From the NCBI GenBank assembly GCA_905234475.1, contig CAJOHX010000004.1:1-64000 (forward strand): a stretch of 64,000 bases of DNA. The letters run 5' to 3'. Source of the stretch: an uncultured Bacteroidales bacterium. GTDB lineage: Bacteria > Bacteroidota > Bacteroidia > Bacteroidales > UBA932. Below, piece after piece: positions 7,022 to 14,390 of this stretch (within the stretch, counting starts at the first letter, position 1; the number at the start of each line of letters is the position of its first letter). The translations under genes and the position numbers were made by a program. Below the pieces are notes generated by a model. That model did no database searches and had not been told where the DNA came from. It saw only the letters and a program-made list of their open reading frames with translations.

Positions 7022-7045
7022 ATATAAGAATATTTCTTATATTTG
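7022..7045 (+). promoter_or_regulatory. Promoter and candidate operator of the ParDE-type pair
   Basis: The -7 box TATATTTG is at 7038-7045, about 19 nt before the antitoxin start. ATATAAG (7022-7028) and CTTATAT (7036-7042) form a perfect 7-bp inverted repeat overlapping that box, placed where an autoregulating ParD dimer would bind. No good -33 box is seen. Confidence 0.5.
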
Positions 7046-7063
7046 TTGCAAATATTGATAGAA

Positions 7064-7312
7064 ATGAAAACAACTACTGTTGCATTAGGGTCTCATTTTG
7101 ACGAATTTATCCAGGCCAGCGTTCTTGGCGGCCGTTACACGAACGCCAGTGAGGTGATTCGTGCCGGGCTCAGGAGGCTGGAAGAAGATGAGCAGAAGAT
7201 AGCAGCTCTCCGTGCTGCCATAGAGGAAGGTGAAGCAAGCGGGTATGTCGAAGACTTTGACTTCGAATCCCACTTGGAGGAGTTGAAGGCAAAACGGAAG
7301 AACAATGGCTAA
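7064..7312 (+). CDS. parD: ParD/CC2985-family antitoxin
   Basis: This 82-aa antitoxin should bind its own promoter as a ribbon-helix-helix dimer and neutralise the toxin encoded next to it. The N-terminal half (TTVALGSHFDEFIQASVLGGRYTNASEVIRAGLRRLEE, quoted in part) carries the strand and the characteristic 'RYTNASEVIRAGLRRLE' helix of this family. The acidic C-terminal tail would wrap the toxin. The start MKTTTVAL was preferred to the track's start seven codons upstream because the upstream ATG lies inside the -7 box. It overlaps the toxin gene by 8 nt. It is carried in the putative tRNA-Leu island, where such pairs often stabilise the element. Confidence 0.88.
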   Translation: MKTTTVALGSHFDEFIQASVLGGRYTNASEVIRAGLRRLEEDEQKIAALRAAIEEGEASGYVEDFDFESHLEELKAKRKNNG

Positions 7313-7601
7313 GATCAGATTATCCAGAAAGGCAATAGCCGATTTGGATGGCATTTGGGACTATACCGCCCAAACCTGGTCGGAAGGACAGGCGGTCATC
7401 TATTATCGGCAGATATATGGCGCTATTCAGGGATTGAACAATCTGCCTGTTTTCCTTGAAAAGAGATATGACGTCATAAAGCCGGGGCTCTTTGGTTTTA
7501 AGGTAGGGCACCACATCCTTTTTTACAAAAAGGGCAACAATGGCTCCATTAGCGTAGATCGTATCCTCCACGAGAAGATGGACTATCAAAGACACCTGTA
7601 A
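7305..7601 (+). CDS. parE: ParE/RelE-superfamily toxin
   Basis: This 98-aa protein of the ParE/RelE superfamily is expected to act on DNA gyrase or on translation when free of its antitoxin. Visible family marks are the N-terminal KIRLSRKAIADLDGIWDYT helix pair, the mid-region FLEKRYDVIKPGLFGFKVGHH, the strand HILFYKK, and the C-terminal VDRILHEKMDY (the R-I-L-H motif common to ParE). The gene overlaps parD by 8 nt, so the two are translated together. The target cannot be decided from the sequence. Confidence 0.88.
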   Translation: MAKIRLSRKAIADLDGIWDYTAQTWSEGQAVIYYRQIYGAIQGLNNLPVFLEKRYDVIKPGLFGFKVGHHILFYKKGNNGSISVDRILHEKMDYQRHL

Positions 7602-7641
7602 TACTTGGATTCGATAAATCGGAATTTAACCACTTAATAAC

Positions 7642-7848
7642 ATGGGCAGTTTCTGGAACAAGACAAAAGTGTTTTTTGAATCGAGAGGATGGCGCATCTT
7701 CTGGTCATTGTTTGTCATCGCCGTTTTCGTCAACTTATTGCAGATGGATTGGTTCCGTGTGGTCCTCCTCATCACGCTTCTCATCTTTGTCATAAGGAGA
7801 GTATTCGAGATTGTGCAGGCCATTAAATCTAAAGCGAAGGACCAGTAA
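7642..7848 (+). CDS. Small membrane protein, unknown function
   Basis: This is a 68-aa protein with two hydrophobic segments, at roughly residues 19-33 and 38-53 (VVLLITLLIFVIRRVFE). It has a positively charged start (WNKTKVFFESRGWR) and a basic tail (KSKAKDQ), which suggests an inner-membrane hairpin with both ends in the cytoplasm. It follows the toxin gene by 40 nt in the same direction and lies inside the putative island. No family was recognised. It may be an island accessory protein; this is inference. Confidence 0.6.
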   Translation: MGSFWNKTKVFFESRGWRIFWSLFVIAVFVNLLQMDWFRVVLLITLLIFVIRRVFEIVQAIKSKAKDQ

Positions 7849-7919
7849 ATTCACTATTTATTTACTAGTATTGAACGACATTTAATCGTGTCTAGTTTTA
7901 GACGTTATTTACGCACCTA

Positions 7920-8048
7920 ATGGAAGTTTTACGCTTAATCACTTATGAATCACCCGTGACAGAGGTCATTGAGGTCATGTTGGAAGGCATTGTCTGTGCC
8001 AGTGGAGAGGTCCCTGATATGGAACACGGCTGGGATTTGGACTTTTAA
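7920..8048 (+). CDS. 42-residue peptide gene, missing from the ORF track
   Basis: The frame ATG GAA GTT TTA ... GAC TTT TAA encodes 42 aa with the core ESPVTEVIEVMLEGIVCASG and an acidic, aromatic tail ending GWDLDF. From memory, many Bacteroidales genomes have similar unannotated short proteins (a 'Y-x-P-x-x-E-V-x-E-x-E-x-x-G-x-x-C-x-S' layout) placed next to fimbrillin-like lipoproteins. This one ends 19 nt before such a gene and reads in the same direction. There is no signal peptide. GTCTA-GTTT-TAGAC at about 7890-7903 forms a small hairpin upstream. The role is unknown. Confidence 0.65.
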   Translation: MEVLRLITYESPVTEVIEVMLEGIVCASGEVPDMEHGWDLDF

Positions 8049-8067
8049 CCTATTGAAAAACTGCAAG

Positions 8068-9117
8068 ATGAAACGCATCCTAACGAGTGTTTTAATGACG
8101 GCCTGCGCGGCCGTGCTGATGAGTAGCTGCCAGAAGACGCCGGCCGAAAAGAAGGAAGGCATTCCGATGACAATTCAGGCGTCCGTAATCGCTCCGGCGA
8201 CCACGAAGACGATTTATGAATACGACACGGAAGACAGGACGCTGAAAGGCTCCTGGGACTCGGAAGAGTCCATCACGGTGGTCTCTTTCGGCCGGGACGG
8301 CATCACGGCCATCGATATCTTCACTTCTACCGGGGAGGCCGGCCGCAAGAAGGCGGAATTCTCCGGTACCTGGACCGAAAACGAAGGGGACAAGGTCATC
8401 TGCCTGTATCCGTCCTTGGATACGTACGCGGGCAATTCGATCTTCGATGGCGTGAGGCTGTACTCTCCGACCATTTATATGAGGAGTCTTTCGACCGCTT
8501 CGGGCGCCCTGCAGCACGATGATCCGTCTTCTATCTCCGATGTCGACCTGATGCTGGGTGAGGTGCTGATCTCCGGCGATGTCGCCCACGTGTACCTGGA
8601 GCACCAGCTCGCCGTGTTCCGCATCGAGGTGACCCTTAGGAACTTCCCGTACGAGGCGCCTCCCGGTTCGCCCTTCGACCAGGCAAGGGTCAATTCCATC
8701 CGCATCAAGTGCGTCGATCCCGATTCGGAAGAAGAGGAAGAGTGGGGCGTGAATGGCGATCCGGTCTTTGTCCGGATGTCCGGGCTGGATGTGACCACCG
8801 GAAGCTACACGGGGGAGCCCTTCACGATCGAGCGGGGACCGCTGGACTATTACCTGCTCGACAGCGGCAACAACAGCGATCTCACGCTGATGGAGGAGGA
8901 TGTGGTTGAAAAGACTTTCTTTGTGCCCGTCCGCTTCGACAAGGATCTCGAGGCGGGATATGAACTCTGTCTCCAGTTCGGCGGCAACTATTACGACGAC
9001 GAGGAGGAACGCCGGAATTCGGTCACCGTGTTCCCGGGCTGCGACATGCGGAAGACGATCACGAGCAAGCTCTCGCTTGAAAATGGTAAAATCTACGGCC
9101 TCAAGGTAACCATATAG
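8068..9117 (+). CDS. Fimbrillin-like lipoprotein in the putative island
   Basis: This is a lipoprotein of about 349 aa. The start MKRILTSV gives a signal ending LMSSC; the track's start 33 codons upstream overlaps the 42-aa peptide in another frame and was rejected. After the Cys comes a layout typical of fimbrillin-like proteins: an early TIQASV...TTKT segment, a GSWDSEESITVVSF strand, FSGTW, and a late EYELCLQFGG-like beta region (here GYELCLQFGG). It is unrelated at the sequence level to the three tandem paralogues at the left end. It is probably exported and surface-anchored. Family assignment is by pattern only. Confidence 0.68.
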   Translation: MKRILTSVLMTACAAVLMSSCQKTPAEKKEGIPMTIQASVIAPATTKTIYEYDTEDRTLKGSWDSEESITVVSFGRDGITAIDIFTSTGEAGRKKAEFSGTWTENEGDKVICLYPSLDTYAGNSIFDGVRLYSPTIYMRSLSTASGALQHDDPSSISDVDLMLGEVLISGDVAHVYLEHQLAVFRIEVTLRNFPYEAPPGSPFDQARVNSIRIKCVDPDSEEEEEWGVNGDPVFVRMSGLDVTTGSYTGEPFTIERGPLDYYLLDSGNNSDLTLMEEDVVEKTFFVPVRFDKDLEAGYELCLQFGGNYYDDEEERRNSVTVFPGCDMRKTITSKLSLENGKIYGLKVTI

Positions 9118-9173
9118 GCTTATATCCTGTCTGAAGTCCTTTTTGATTGCATTTGCGGCTAACTCTACGCTGC

Positions 9174-9194
9174 GATATAAACTCTTTTTATATC
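9174..9194. other. AT-rich hairpin after the island lipoprotein gene
   Basis: GATATAAA and TTTATATC are perfect 8-bp arms around a CTCTT loop, 57 nt after the lipoprotein stop. It could help end transcription or protect the 3' end, though a following T tract is lacking. The rest of 9,118-9,378 has no supported gene. Confidence 0.4.
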
Positions 9195-9380
9195 ACAACA
9201 ATCCCGGCCAGCTGGATCTGAGTAAATATCAAGTCCACATATTTTTGATGATACACGTACGGAGTGAGGTCGCTGGAAAAGGGTTCTTAAATGTGGTCAA
9301 ATTGTGACCAAATTTGGTGAATAGAAAAATTAAAGACTTTGTAAGTGCTTGAATATTGGCAACATACAAAGTCATTAATG

Positions 9381-9465
9381 TGCCTCGGGCGGGACTCGAA
9401 CCCGCACGGCCGTTTCGGGCCAAGGGATTTTAAGTCCCTCGTGTCTACCATTCCACCACCAAGGC
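9381..9465 (-). tRNA. tRNA-Leu (anticodon TAA)
   Basis: On the minus strand the sequence begins GCCTTGG and ends CCGAGGCA, giving a 7-bp acceptor stem with a G-T pair. The anticodon arm reads GGGAC-TTAAAAT-CCC with anticodon TAA. The extra arm is long, as expected for a leucine tRNA, and the T arm is GCGGGTTCGAGTCCCGC. CCA is not encoded. TACCTTTG just upstream (9473-9480) is a -7 box. The 3' end is the proposed integration target of the adjacent island. Confidence 0.96.
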
Positions 9466-9759
9466 GTGGATGCAAAGGTAGCTATTTTTCGGGATACTGA
9501 AATACCCCCGACCCGAAAACGGTCGGAGTATCGCGGTCTAACCGTAGGGCTGGCATCGAAAAAGGGCGATATCGATGCGACCCCTGGCTGCACACCCGGG
9601 GGTCGCACCGAAAAACGCCAAAATCGATCCCAACCCCATTGTATTATCCTCCGGTTAGGGCAGTCGCAGCTGCGCATAGCCCGGAGCCGCCGCGTTCCGC
9701 AATGCGCGGCGGTGACTGCCCAATACTGTCTTTATGTGCTGGTGCGGTGAATGGCGCCG
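9466..9759. other. Non-coding stretch with a GC-rich hairpin
   Basis: Nearly 300 nt lie between tRNA-Leu and the esterase gene. They hold the tRNA promoter (9473-9480) and a strong hairpin, TGCGACCCC (9576-9584) pairing with GGGGTCGCA (9599-9607). The short ORF in the track covering 9466-9750 has no codon-usage or homology signal and is not called. Nothing else was identified. Confidence 0.45.
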
Positions 9760-11238
9760 CTACCGCATCATGAAAAAGCCGCGGGATTCGGTCTGGGCGG
9801 CGGGGTCGATGGTCTTGGCGATGATCGCCGCCATCTTGCGGGCGCCTTCCTGGGTGGGGTGGATGCCGTCGGCGGCGAAGAGGTTCGCGCTGTCCTCGAA
9901 CGGGGTGTGGAGGTCGATCAGGCCGGCGAGGCCGTTCTTCTTGACGGCGGCCTCAAGGATCGGGATGATCTCGTCCGTAATCACCTTGTCGTTGATGGTC
10001 CAGCTGCGCTTGAAGGCCGGCACGGGCGCGACCAGATAGATCTTCGGCTTGGACGGCAGGGCCTGCAGGGCGTCGATCATCTGCTGGAGGTCGCCGGCGA
10101 AATCATTCTTGTAGACCCAGTTGTAGTCCTTGGTGTCGTTGGTGCCGAGCTTGATGACGACCACGTCCGGCTCGAAGGCCTGCGCGTCCTCCCAGGCGAG
10201 CTCCTTCATGTAGGGGAAGTCGCCCTTGTTGAGAAGCGTGCGAGCGCCGACGCCGAAATTGCGCACCCAGTAGCCGTCGCCCAGCATGGTCTGCATCTGG
10301 GCGGGATAGCCGTTGGTGTCGTTGAGGTCGATCAGGTAGCCGTCGGTGATGCTGTCGCCGATGCAGGCCACGCGCACGGCGTCCTGCTTCGGGGCCTTCA
10401 GGTGGTCCAGCCAGGCGGAGAGGTCGGAGACCATCTGGTCGTGGTAGGCGAAGAACGGCATGTAGCCGAAGCCATGGCCGCCGGTGGGATAGATATGGAT
10501 CGAACAGGAGTTGCCGGCATTGCGCATCGCGGTGTAGTAGGCGATGGCGTTCGGCACGGGCGGGACCAGCGCGTCGTCGCTCGCCAGCAGCAGGATAGCC
10601 GGCGGGGTGAGGTGGCTGCGGACCTGCTTCTCGTTGCTGTACAGGTCAATGAGCGAAGGATCGTTCTGCAGGTCGCCCAGCAGGCCGTCCAGCGATCCCT
10701 GGTGCGTGCCGGGGCCCATCGTGATGACGGGATAGATGAGGATCTGGAAGTCCGGACGCAGCTCGTACGGGGTGTGCGTGGCGATGGTCGAAGCCAGGTG
10801 TCCGCCCGCGGAGGAGCCCATGATGCCGATGTCGCGGGGATTGAGATGCCACACCGCGGCGCTGTCGCGCATGGTCTTCATGGCATTCTCCACATCCGTG
10901 AAAGGCAGGGAGCGGTCCCCGTGCGGGATGCGGTAGTTCACGAGCGCGAAGGCGATGCCGCGCTCGTTGAAGAACGTCGCCCAGGAGGCTCCCTCATGGG
11001 TGTTGGAGAGCACCGCATAGCCGCCGCCCGGGCAGCACACGACACCGCGCCCGGTCGGCTCCTGCGGCAGGTAGACCACCATCTGGGCGGCCCCGTCCGG
11101 GGTCAGGTTGAGCGTAAACTGGCGCGCCGGCTTGGCGAGCCCCTCGGGCTCGGCGGCCTGGCCGAACATGAAACCGGGCTGTGCGGCGCCCATCAGGCAC
11201 GCCGCCAGCAGCAGGGAAACCAACAAAAACCTCTTCAT
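9760..11238 (-). CDS. Two-domain esterase: alpha/beta hydrolase fused to an SGNH hydrolase
   Basis: This is an exported carbohydrate esterase of about 492 aa with two separate catalytic domains. The start MKRFLLVSL begins a signal peptide cleaved near GAAQ. The first domain (about 20-300) is an acetyl-xylan-esterase-like alpha/beta hydrolase: oxyanion stretch CCPGGGYAVLS, nucleophile GSSAGGH, Asp in SDDALVPP, and His in GGHGFGY. The second (about 300-480) is a GDSL/SGNH hydrolase: block I GDSITDG, block III GTNDTKD, and block V DGIHP. The gene starts 13 nt after rodA, so it is probably transcribed with the rod-shape operon. The substrate (acetylated plant glycan or acetylated peptidoglycan) cannot be decided from the sequence. 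Confidence 0.85.
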   Translation of the reverse strand: MKRFLLVSLLLAACLMGAAQPGFMFGQAAEPEGLAKPARQFTLNLTPDGAAQMVVYLPQEPTGRGVVCCPGGGYAVLSNTHEGASWATFFNERGIAFALVNYRIPHGDRSLPFTDVENAMKTMRDSAAVWHLNPRDIGIMGSSAGGHLASTIATHTPYELRPDFQILIYPVITMGPGTHQGSLDGLLGDLQNDPSLIDLYSNEKQVRSHLTPPAILLLASDDALVPPVPNAIAYYTAMRNAGNSCSIHIYPTGGHGFGYMPFFAYHDQMVSDLSAWLDHLKAPKQDAVRVACIGDSITDGYLIDLNDTNGYPAQMQTMLGDGYWVRNFGVGARTLLNKGDFPYMKELAWEDAQAFEPDVVVIKLGTNDTKDYNWVYKNDFAGDLQQMIDALQALPSKPKIYLVAPVPAFKRSWTINDKVITDEIIPILEAAVKKNGLAGLIDLHTPFEDSANLFAADGIHPTQEGARKMAAIIAKTIDPAAQTESRGFFMMR

Positions 11239-11251
11239 ATCTCGGGTTAAC

Positions 11252-12565
11252 TTAAAAATACTTCTTCTCCTGGCGGTCCAGTGCCACAAAGATAAACAAC
11301 ATCATCGAAAAAGCCCAGAGCGACGAGCCGCCGTAGCTGAGCAGCGGCAGCGGGATGCCGATGACCGGCATCAGGCCGATGGTCATGCCGATGTTGATGA
11401 ACAGGTGCATGAACAGGCACGACGCCAGACAGTATCCGTATATTCGCGTAAACGCCTCCCGGCTCTTGTCCGCATCGTTGACGATGCGCCAGATCAGGAA
11501 CACGTACAGGGCGATCACGATCAGGCAGCCCACGAAGCCCCATTCCTCCCCGACAGTGCAGAAAATGAAGTCCGTACTCTGCTCGGGCACAAAGCCATAG
11601 GTGGTCTGCGTGCCCTGCAGGTAGCCCTTGCCGAACATGCCGCCGGAGCCGATGGCGATCATCGACTGGCGGACGTTGTAGCCCACCCCCGCCGGGTCCT
11701 CCTTGAGCCCCAGCAGCACCTCGATGCGCTTGCGCTGGTGGTCCTGCAGGACGTGCTCGAAGATGAAACCGGTCGCGAAGACCATCATCACGCCTGCGGC
11801 GAATGCCAGCACGGTGCGCAGCAGCGCGCGGCGCCGCAGCACCCGCTCCTCGCGGCGGCTCGTCCGCAGCACCTGGATGAAGTACACCAGGCAGATGCCG
11901 AACAGCACCGCCACCGCCACCCACCATTGCGTGACGAGCGTCAGGATAAACAGCAGGATGGCCATGCCCAGCTGGAAGAGCCACCAGCCGGACAGCCCCT
12001 CGCGGTACAGGACAAAGAGAAATCCCACGTACACCAGCGCGGAGCCCGTCTCGCTCTCCCCCAGGATGGCCAGCATCGGCAGCCCGATGATGGAGGCCAC
12101 CATCAGCAGGTGCATGCGCTTGGACATGCGGAAATTGGGCTTGCTCATCACCGTGGCCAGAACCAGCGAGGTAGTAATCTTGGAGATCTCCGCCGGCTGG
12201 AACTTCACCGGGCCCAGCTCAAACCACGAGTGCGAGCCCTTGACGTCCTTGCTGACGAAGATGACCAGCACCAGCAGGAAGAATACCACGATGTAGGCAT
12301 ACGACGAGAAGACCTCCCACAGCCTCGGATTGATGACGAACAGGATCAGGATGTCCAGCACGAACGCCGTCGCGATCCACATGGCCTGCTTGCCGCTGCG
12401 CGCCGTCCAGTCCAGGATCGAGGACGGCTCGGTGGAATGGATGGAGGCGTAGATGTTGATCCAGCCGATCAGCACCAGCAGCAGGTAGCACGCCACCAGC
12501 GTCCAGTCCACGGTCTTGCCGAGTCCCCGGTCGAAAGAGCCGGGCAATCCATCCGCCTGCCTCAT
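11252..12565 (-). CDS. rodA: Rod-shape peptidoglycan polymerase RodA
   Basis: This 437-aa SEDS-family glycosyltransferase polymerises lipid II during side-wall growth with the PBP2 encoded just upstream. About ten membrane segments are visible. Conserved SEDS stretches include GSHSWFELGPVKFQPAEISK near residue 110, GESETGSALVYVGF, GYNVRQSMIAIGSGGMFGKGY, and the C-terminal GLMPVIGIPLPLLSYGGSS. The start MRQADGLP lies 1 nt after the mrdA stop. The length is near that of the Bacteroides protein. It is the last canonical member of the mreBCD-mrdA-rodA operon. Confidence 0.95.
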   Translation of the reverse strand: MRQADGLPGSFDRGLGKTVDWTLVACYLLLVLIGWINIYASIHSTEPSSILDWTARSGKQAMWIATAFVLDILILFVINPRLWEVFSSYAYIVVFFLLVLVIFVSKDVKGSHSWFELGPVKFQPAEISKITTSLVLATVMSKPNFRMSKRMHLLMVASIIGLPMLAILGESETGSALVYVGFLFVLYREGLSGWWLFQLGMAILLFILTLVTQWWVAVAVLFGICLVYFIQVLRTSRREERVLRRRALLRTVLAFAAGVMMVFATGFIFEHVLQDHQRKRIEVLLGLKEDPAGVGYNVRQSMIAIGSGGMFGKGYLQGTQTTYGFVPEQSTDFIFCTVGEEWGFVGCLIVIALYVFLIWRIVNDADKSREAFTRIYGYCLASCLFMHLFINIGMTIGLMPVIGIPLPLLSYGGSSLWAFSMMLFIFVALDRQEKKYF

Positions 12566-12566
12566 A

Positions 12567-14390
12567 TCAGAAGAATTTGGTCCGGATCAGACGGTCCTCC
12601 AGGTACTGCCGCTCGGGGGAAATCTCCCCGGTGAGGTATTTCTCCAGCATGAGCGACGCCACCGGCAGCGCCCAGGTGGCGCCGAAGCCGGCGTTCTCGA
12701 CATACGCGGCCACGGCAATCTTGGGATCGTCCTTGGGCGCGAAACAGATAAAGACCGAATTGTCCTTGCCGTGCGGGTTCTGCGCGGTACCGGTCTTGCC
12801 GCACACGTCCAGGCCCGGGATGCGGGCGGCGAAGGCGGTCCCGCCCGCCGAGCCGCCGCCGTTCACGGCCATGTACATGCCCTGCACGGCCGTGTGGAAG
12901 TGGGCCGTGTCCACGAGGGTGTACTGCCGCTCCTTGAATTTGGGGTCGATGCTGACCCCGTCGGAGTCCTTGACGATGTGGGGAATGTAGTAGTAACCCC
13001 GGTTGGCCATCGTGGCCGCGAGGTTGGCGATCTGCAGGGGCGTGGCGCCGATCTCACCCTGTCCGATGGACAGCGAGATGACGGTCTGGAAGCGCCAGCG
13101 GCCGCTGCCGTAGACCTTGTTGTAGAAGTCGGAGGTGGGGATGTTGCCGCCCAGCTCCGAAGGGAAGTCGCTGCCCAGCTTGCGGCCGAAGCCGAAACTG
13201 AGGACGTACTCCCGCCACTTGTCGAACGCCTCGGCCGTGGTCTTGTACTGCTTGTTGTCCAGGATGTTGCGGAAGACGTAGCAGAAGTAGCCGTTGCACG
13301 AAGTGGCGATGGCGCTCAGCAGGTTCAGCGGGGAGGCGTGGTTGTGGCAGCCCAGGCGCCGCCCGTTGCCGTAGGGGAAGCCGCCCACGCAGGGGTAGCT
13401 GTCGGAGGGCTTCAGCACGCCCTCGTCCAGGCCGATCAGGCCGTTGATGAGCTTGAACACGGACCCCGGCGGGTAGGACGCCTGGACGGTGCGGTTGAAC
13501 ATCGGCTTGCGCGGGTCGCGCGAAATCTCGGCGTAGTGCTTGCCGATGTCGCTGAGCACGTCCACGTCGATGCCCGGGCTGGAGACCATCGCAAGGATCT
13601 CGCCGGTGGACGGCTCGATGGCCACGACGGAGCCCACCTTGCCCTCCATCAGGCGCTGGCCGTACTGCTGGAGGTGGGCGTCAATCGTGGACACCACGTC
13701 ATGGCCGGGCTCCGCTTCCTTGTCCTCCGCGCCGTCCTGGTAGGGCGACTGGAGGCGGTTGCGCGAGTCGCGCAGATAGATGTGGTAGCCCTTGACGCCG
13801 CGCAGCTCTTCCTCCATGGCCGCCTCGAGGCCCGTCTTGCCGACATAGTCGCCGGAGCGGTAGTCGGGGTGGTCCTTGAGGAAGTCGGCGTCCACTTCGG
13901 AGATGTAACCGAGGAGGTTGCCGCCGGCGTTGAAGGGGTACTGGCGGATGCTGCGCACCTCCGCCTTGAAGCCCGGGAAGCGATAGGCCTCCTCAGCGAA
14001 CTTGATGTAGTTCTCGGGCGTGATGTGCTTGATGAAGGACAGCGTCTGGTAGCCGATGCGCGTGCGGTACTGGCGGTAGTAGGCCATCCGCTCGCGGATG
14101 AAGTCCACCGTCGTGTCCAGCGCCGCGGCGAGCGCCACCGTGTCGAAGGGGGCCACGTCGCGCGGGGTCACGGAAATGTCGTAGCAGACCTCGTTGCCCA
14201 CCAGGATCTCCCCGTTGCGGTCGTAGATCACCCCGCGGGGCGGGTAGATGTAGTTGTAGACCATCGAGTTGTTCGATGCGTCCTTCTTGTACTTGTCGTT
14301 GACGATCTGGATATAGAACAGCTTGGCCAGCAGGATGACCGCCACGGCCACCAGCCCGATCAGAAGCTTGTCTTTGCGGTTTATTTCCAT
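12567..14390 (-). CDS. mrdA: Penicillin-binding protein 2 (elongasome transpeptidase)
   Basis: This monofunctional class B PBP of 607 aa cross-links peptidoglycan in the elongation complex. One N-terminal membrane anchor (about residues 9-28, LIGLVAVAVILLAKLFYIQI) is followed by the PBP dimerisation domain. The transpeptidase motifs are all present: SVFK (in YPPGSVFKLING), SCN (ATSCNGYF) and KTG (CGKTGTAQN). The gene overlaps mreD by 10 nt and is 1 nt from rodA, the standard pairing of a SEDS polymerase with its PBP. Length and motif spacing are normal for the family. Confidence 0.95.
   Translation of the reverse strand: MEINRKDKLLIGLVAVAVILLAKLFYIQIVNDKYKKDASNNSMVYNYIYPPRGVIYDRNGEILVGNEVCYDISVTPRDVAPFDTVALAAALDTTVDFIRERMAYYRQYRTRIGYQTLSFIKHITPENYIKFAEEAYRFPGFKAEVRSIRQYPFNAGGNLLGYISEVDADFLKDHPDYRSGDYVGKTGLEAAMEEELRGVKGYHIYLRDSRNRLQSPYQDGAEDKEAEPGHDVVSTIDAHLQQYGQRLMEGKVGSVVAIEPSTGEILAMVSSPGIDVDVLSDIGKHYAEISRDPRKPMFNRTVQASYPPGSVFKLINGLIGLDEGVLKPSDSYPCVGGFPYGNGRRLGCHNHASPLNLLSAIATSCNGYFCYVFRNILDNKQYKTTAEAFDKWREYVLSFGFGRKLGSDFPSELGGNIPTSDFYNKVYGSGRWRFQTVISLSIGQGEIGATPLQIANLAATMANRGYYYIPHIVKDSDGVSIDPKFKERQYTLVDTAHFHTAVQGMYMAVNGGGSAGGTAFAARIPGLDVCGKTGTAQNPHGKDNSVFICFAPKDDPKIAVAAYVENAGFGATWALPVASLMLEKYLTGEISPERQYLEDRLIRTKFF

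Larger units (their letters stand above)
6816..9392. mobile_element. Putative integrase-less genomic island at tRNA-Leu
   Basis: The segment is bounded by 14-bp direct repeats of the tRNA-Leu 3' end. It lies on the downstream side of the tRNA, and the tRNA's likely terminator is stranded at its far side. Both ends carry GTGACCAAATTT motifs (6947-6958 and 9304-9315), and the left end has a 20-bp tandem repeat of the same motif. Cargo is a ParDE-type pair, a small membrane protein, a 42-aa peptide and a fimbrillin-like lipoprotein. No integrase, transposase or mobilisation gene is present, so it is either a deleted remnant or an element moved in trans. Confidence 0.55.

Noticed and set aside
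9466-9750. 94-aa plus-strand ORF after tRNA-Leu
   Set aside because: Arg/Gly/Thr-rich composition without a motif; it covers the tRNA promoter and a hairpin.
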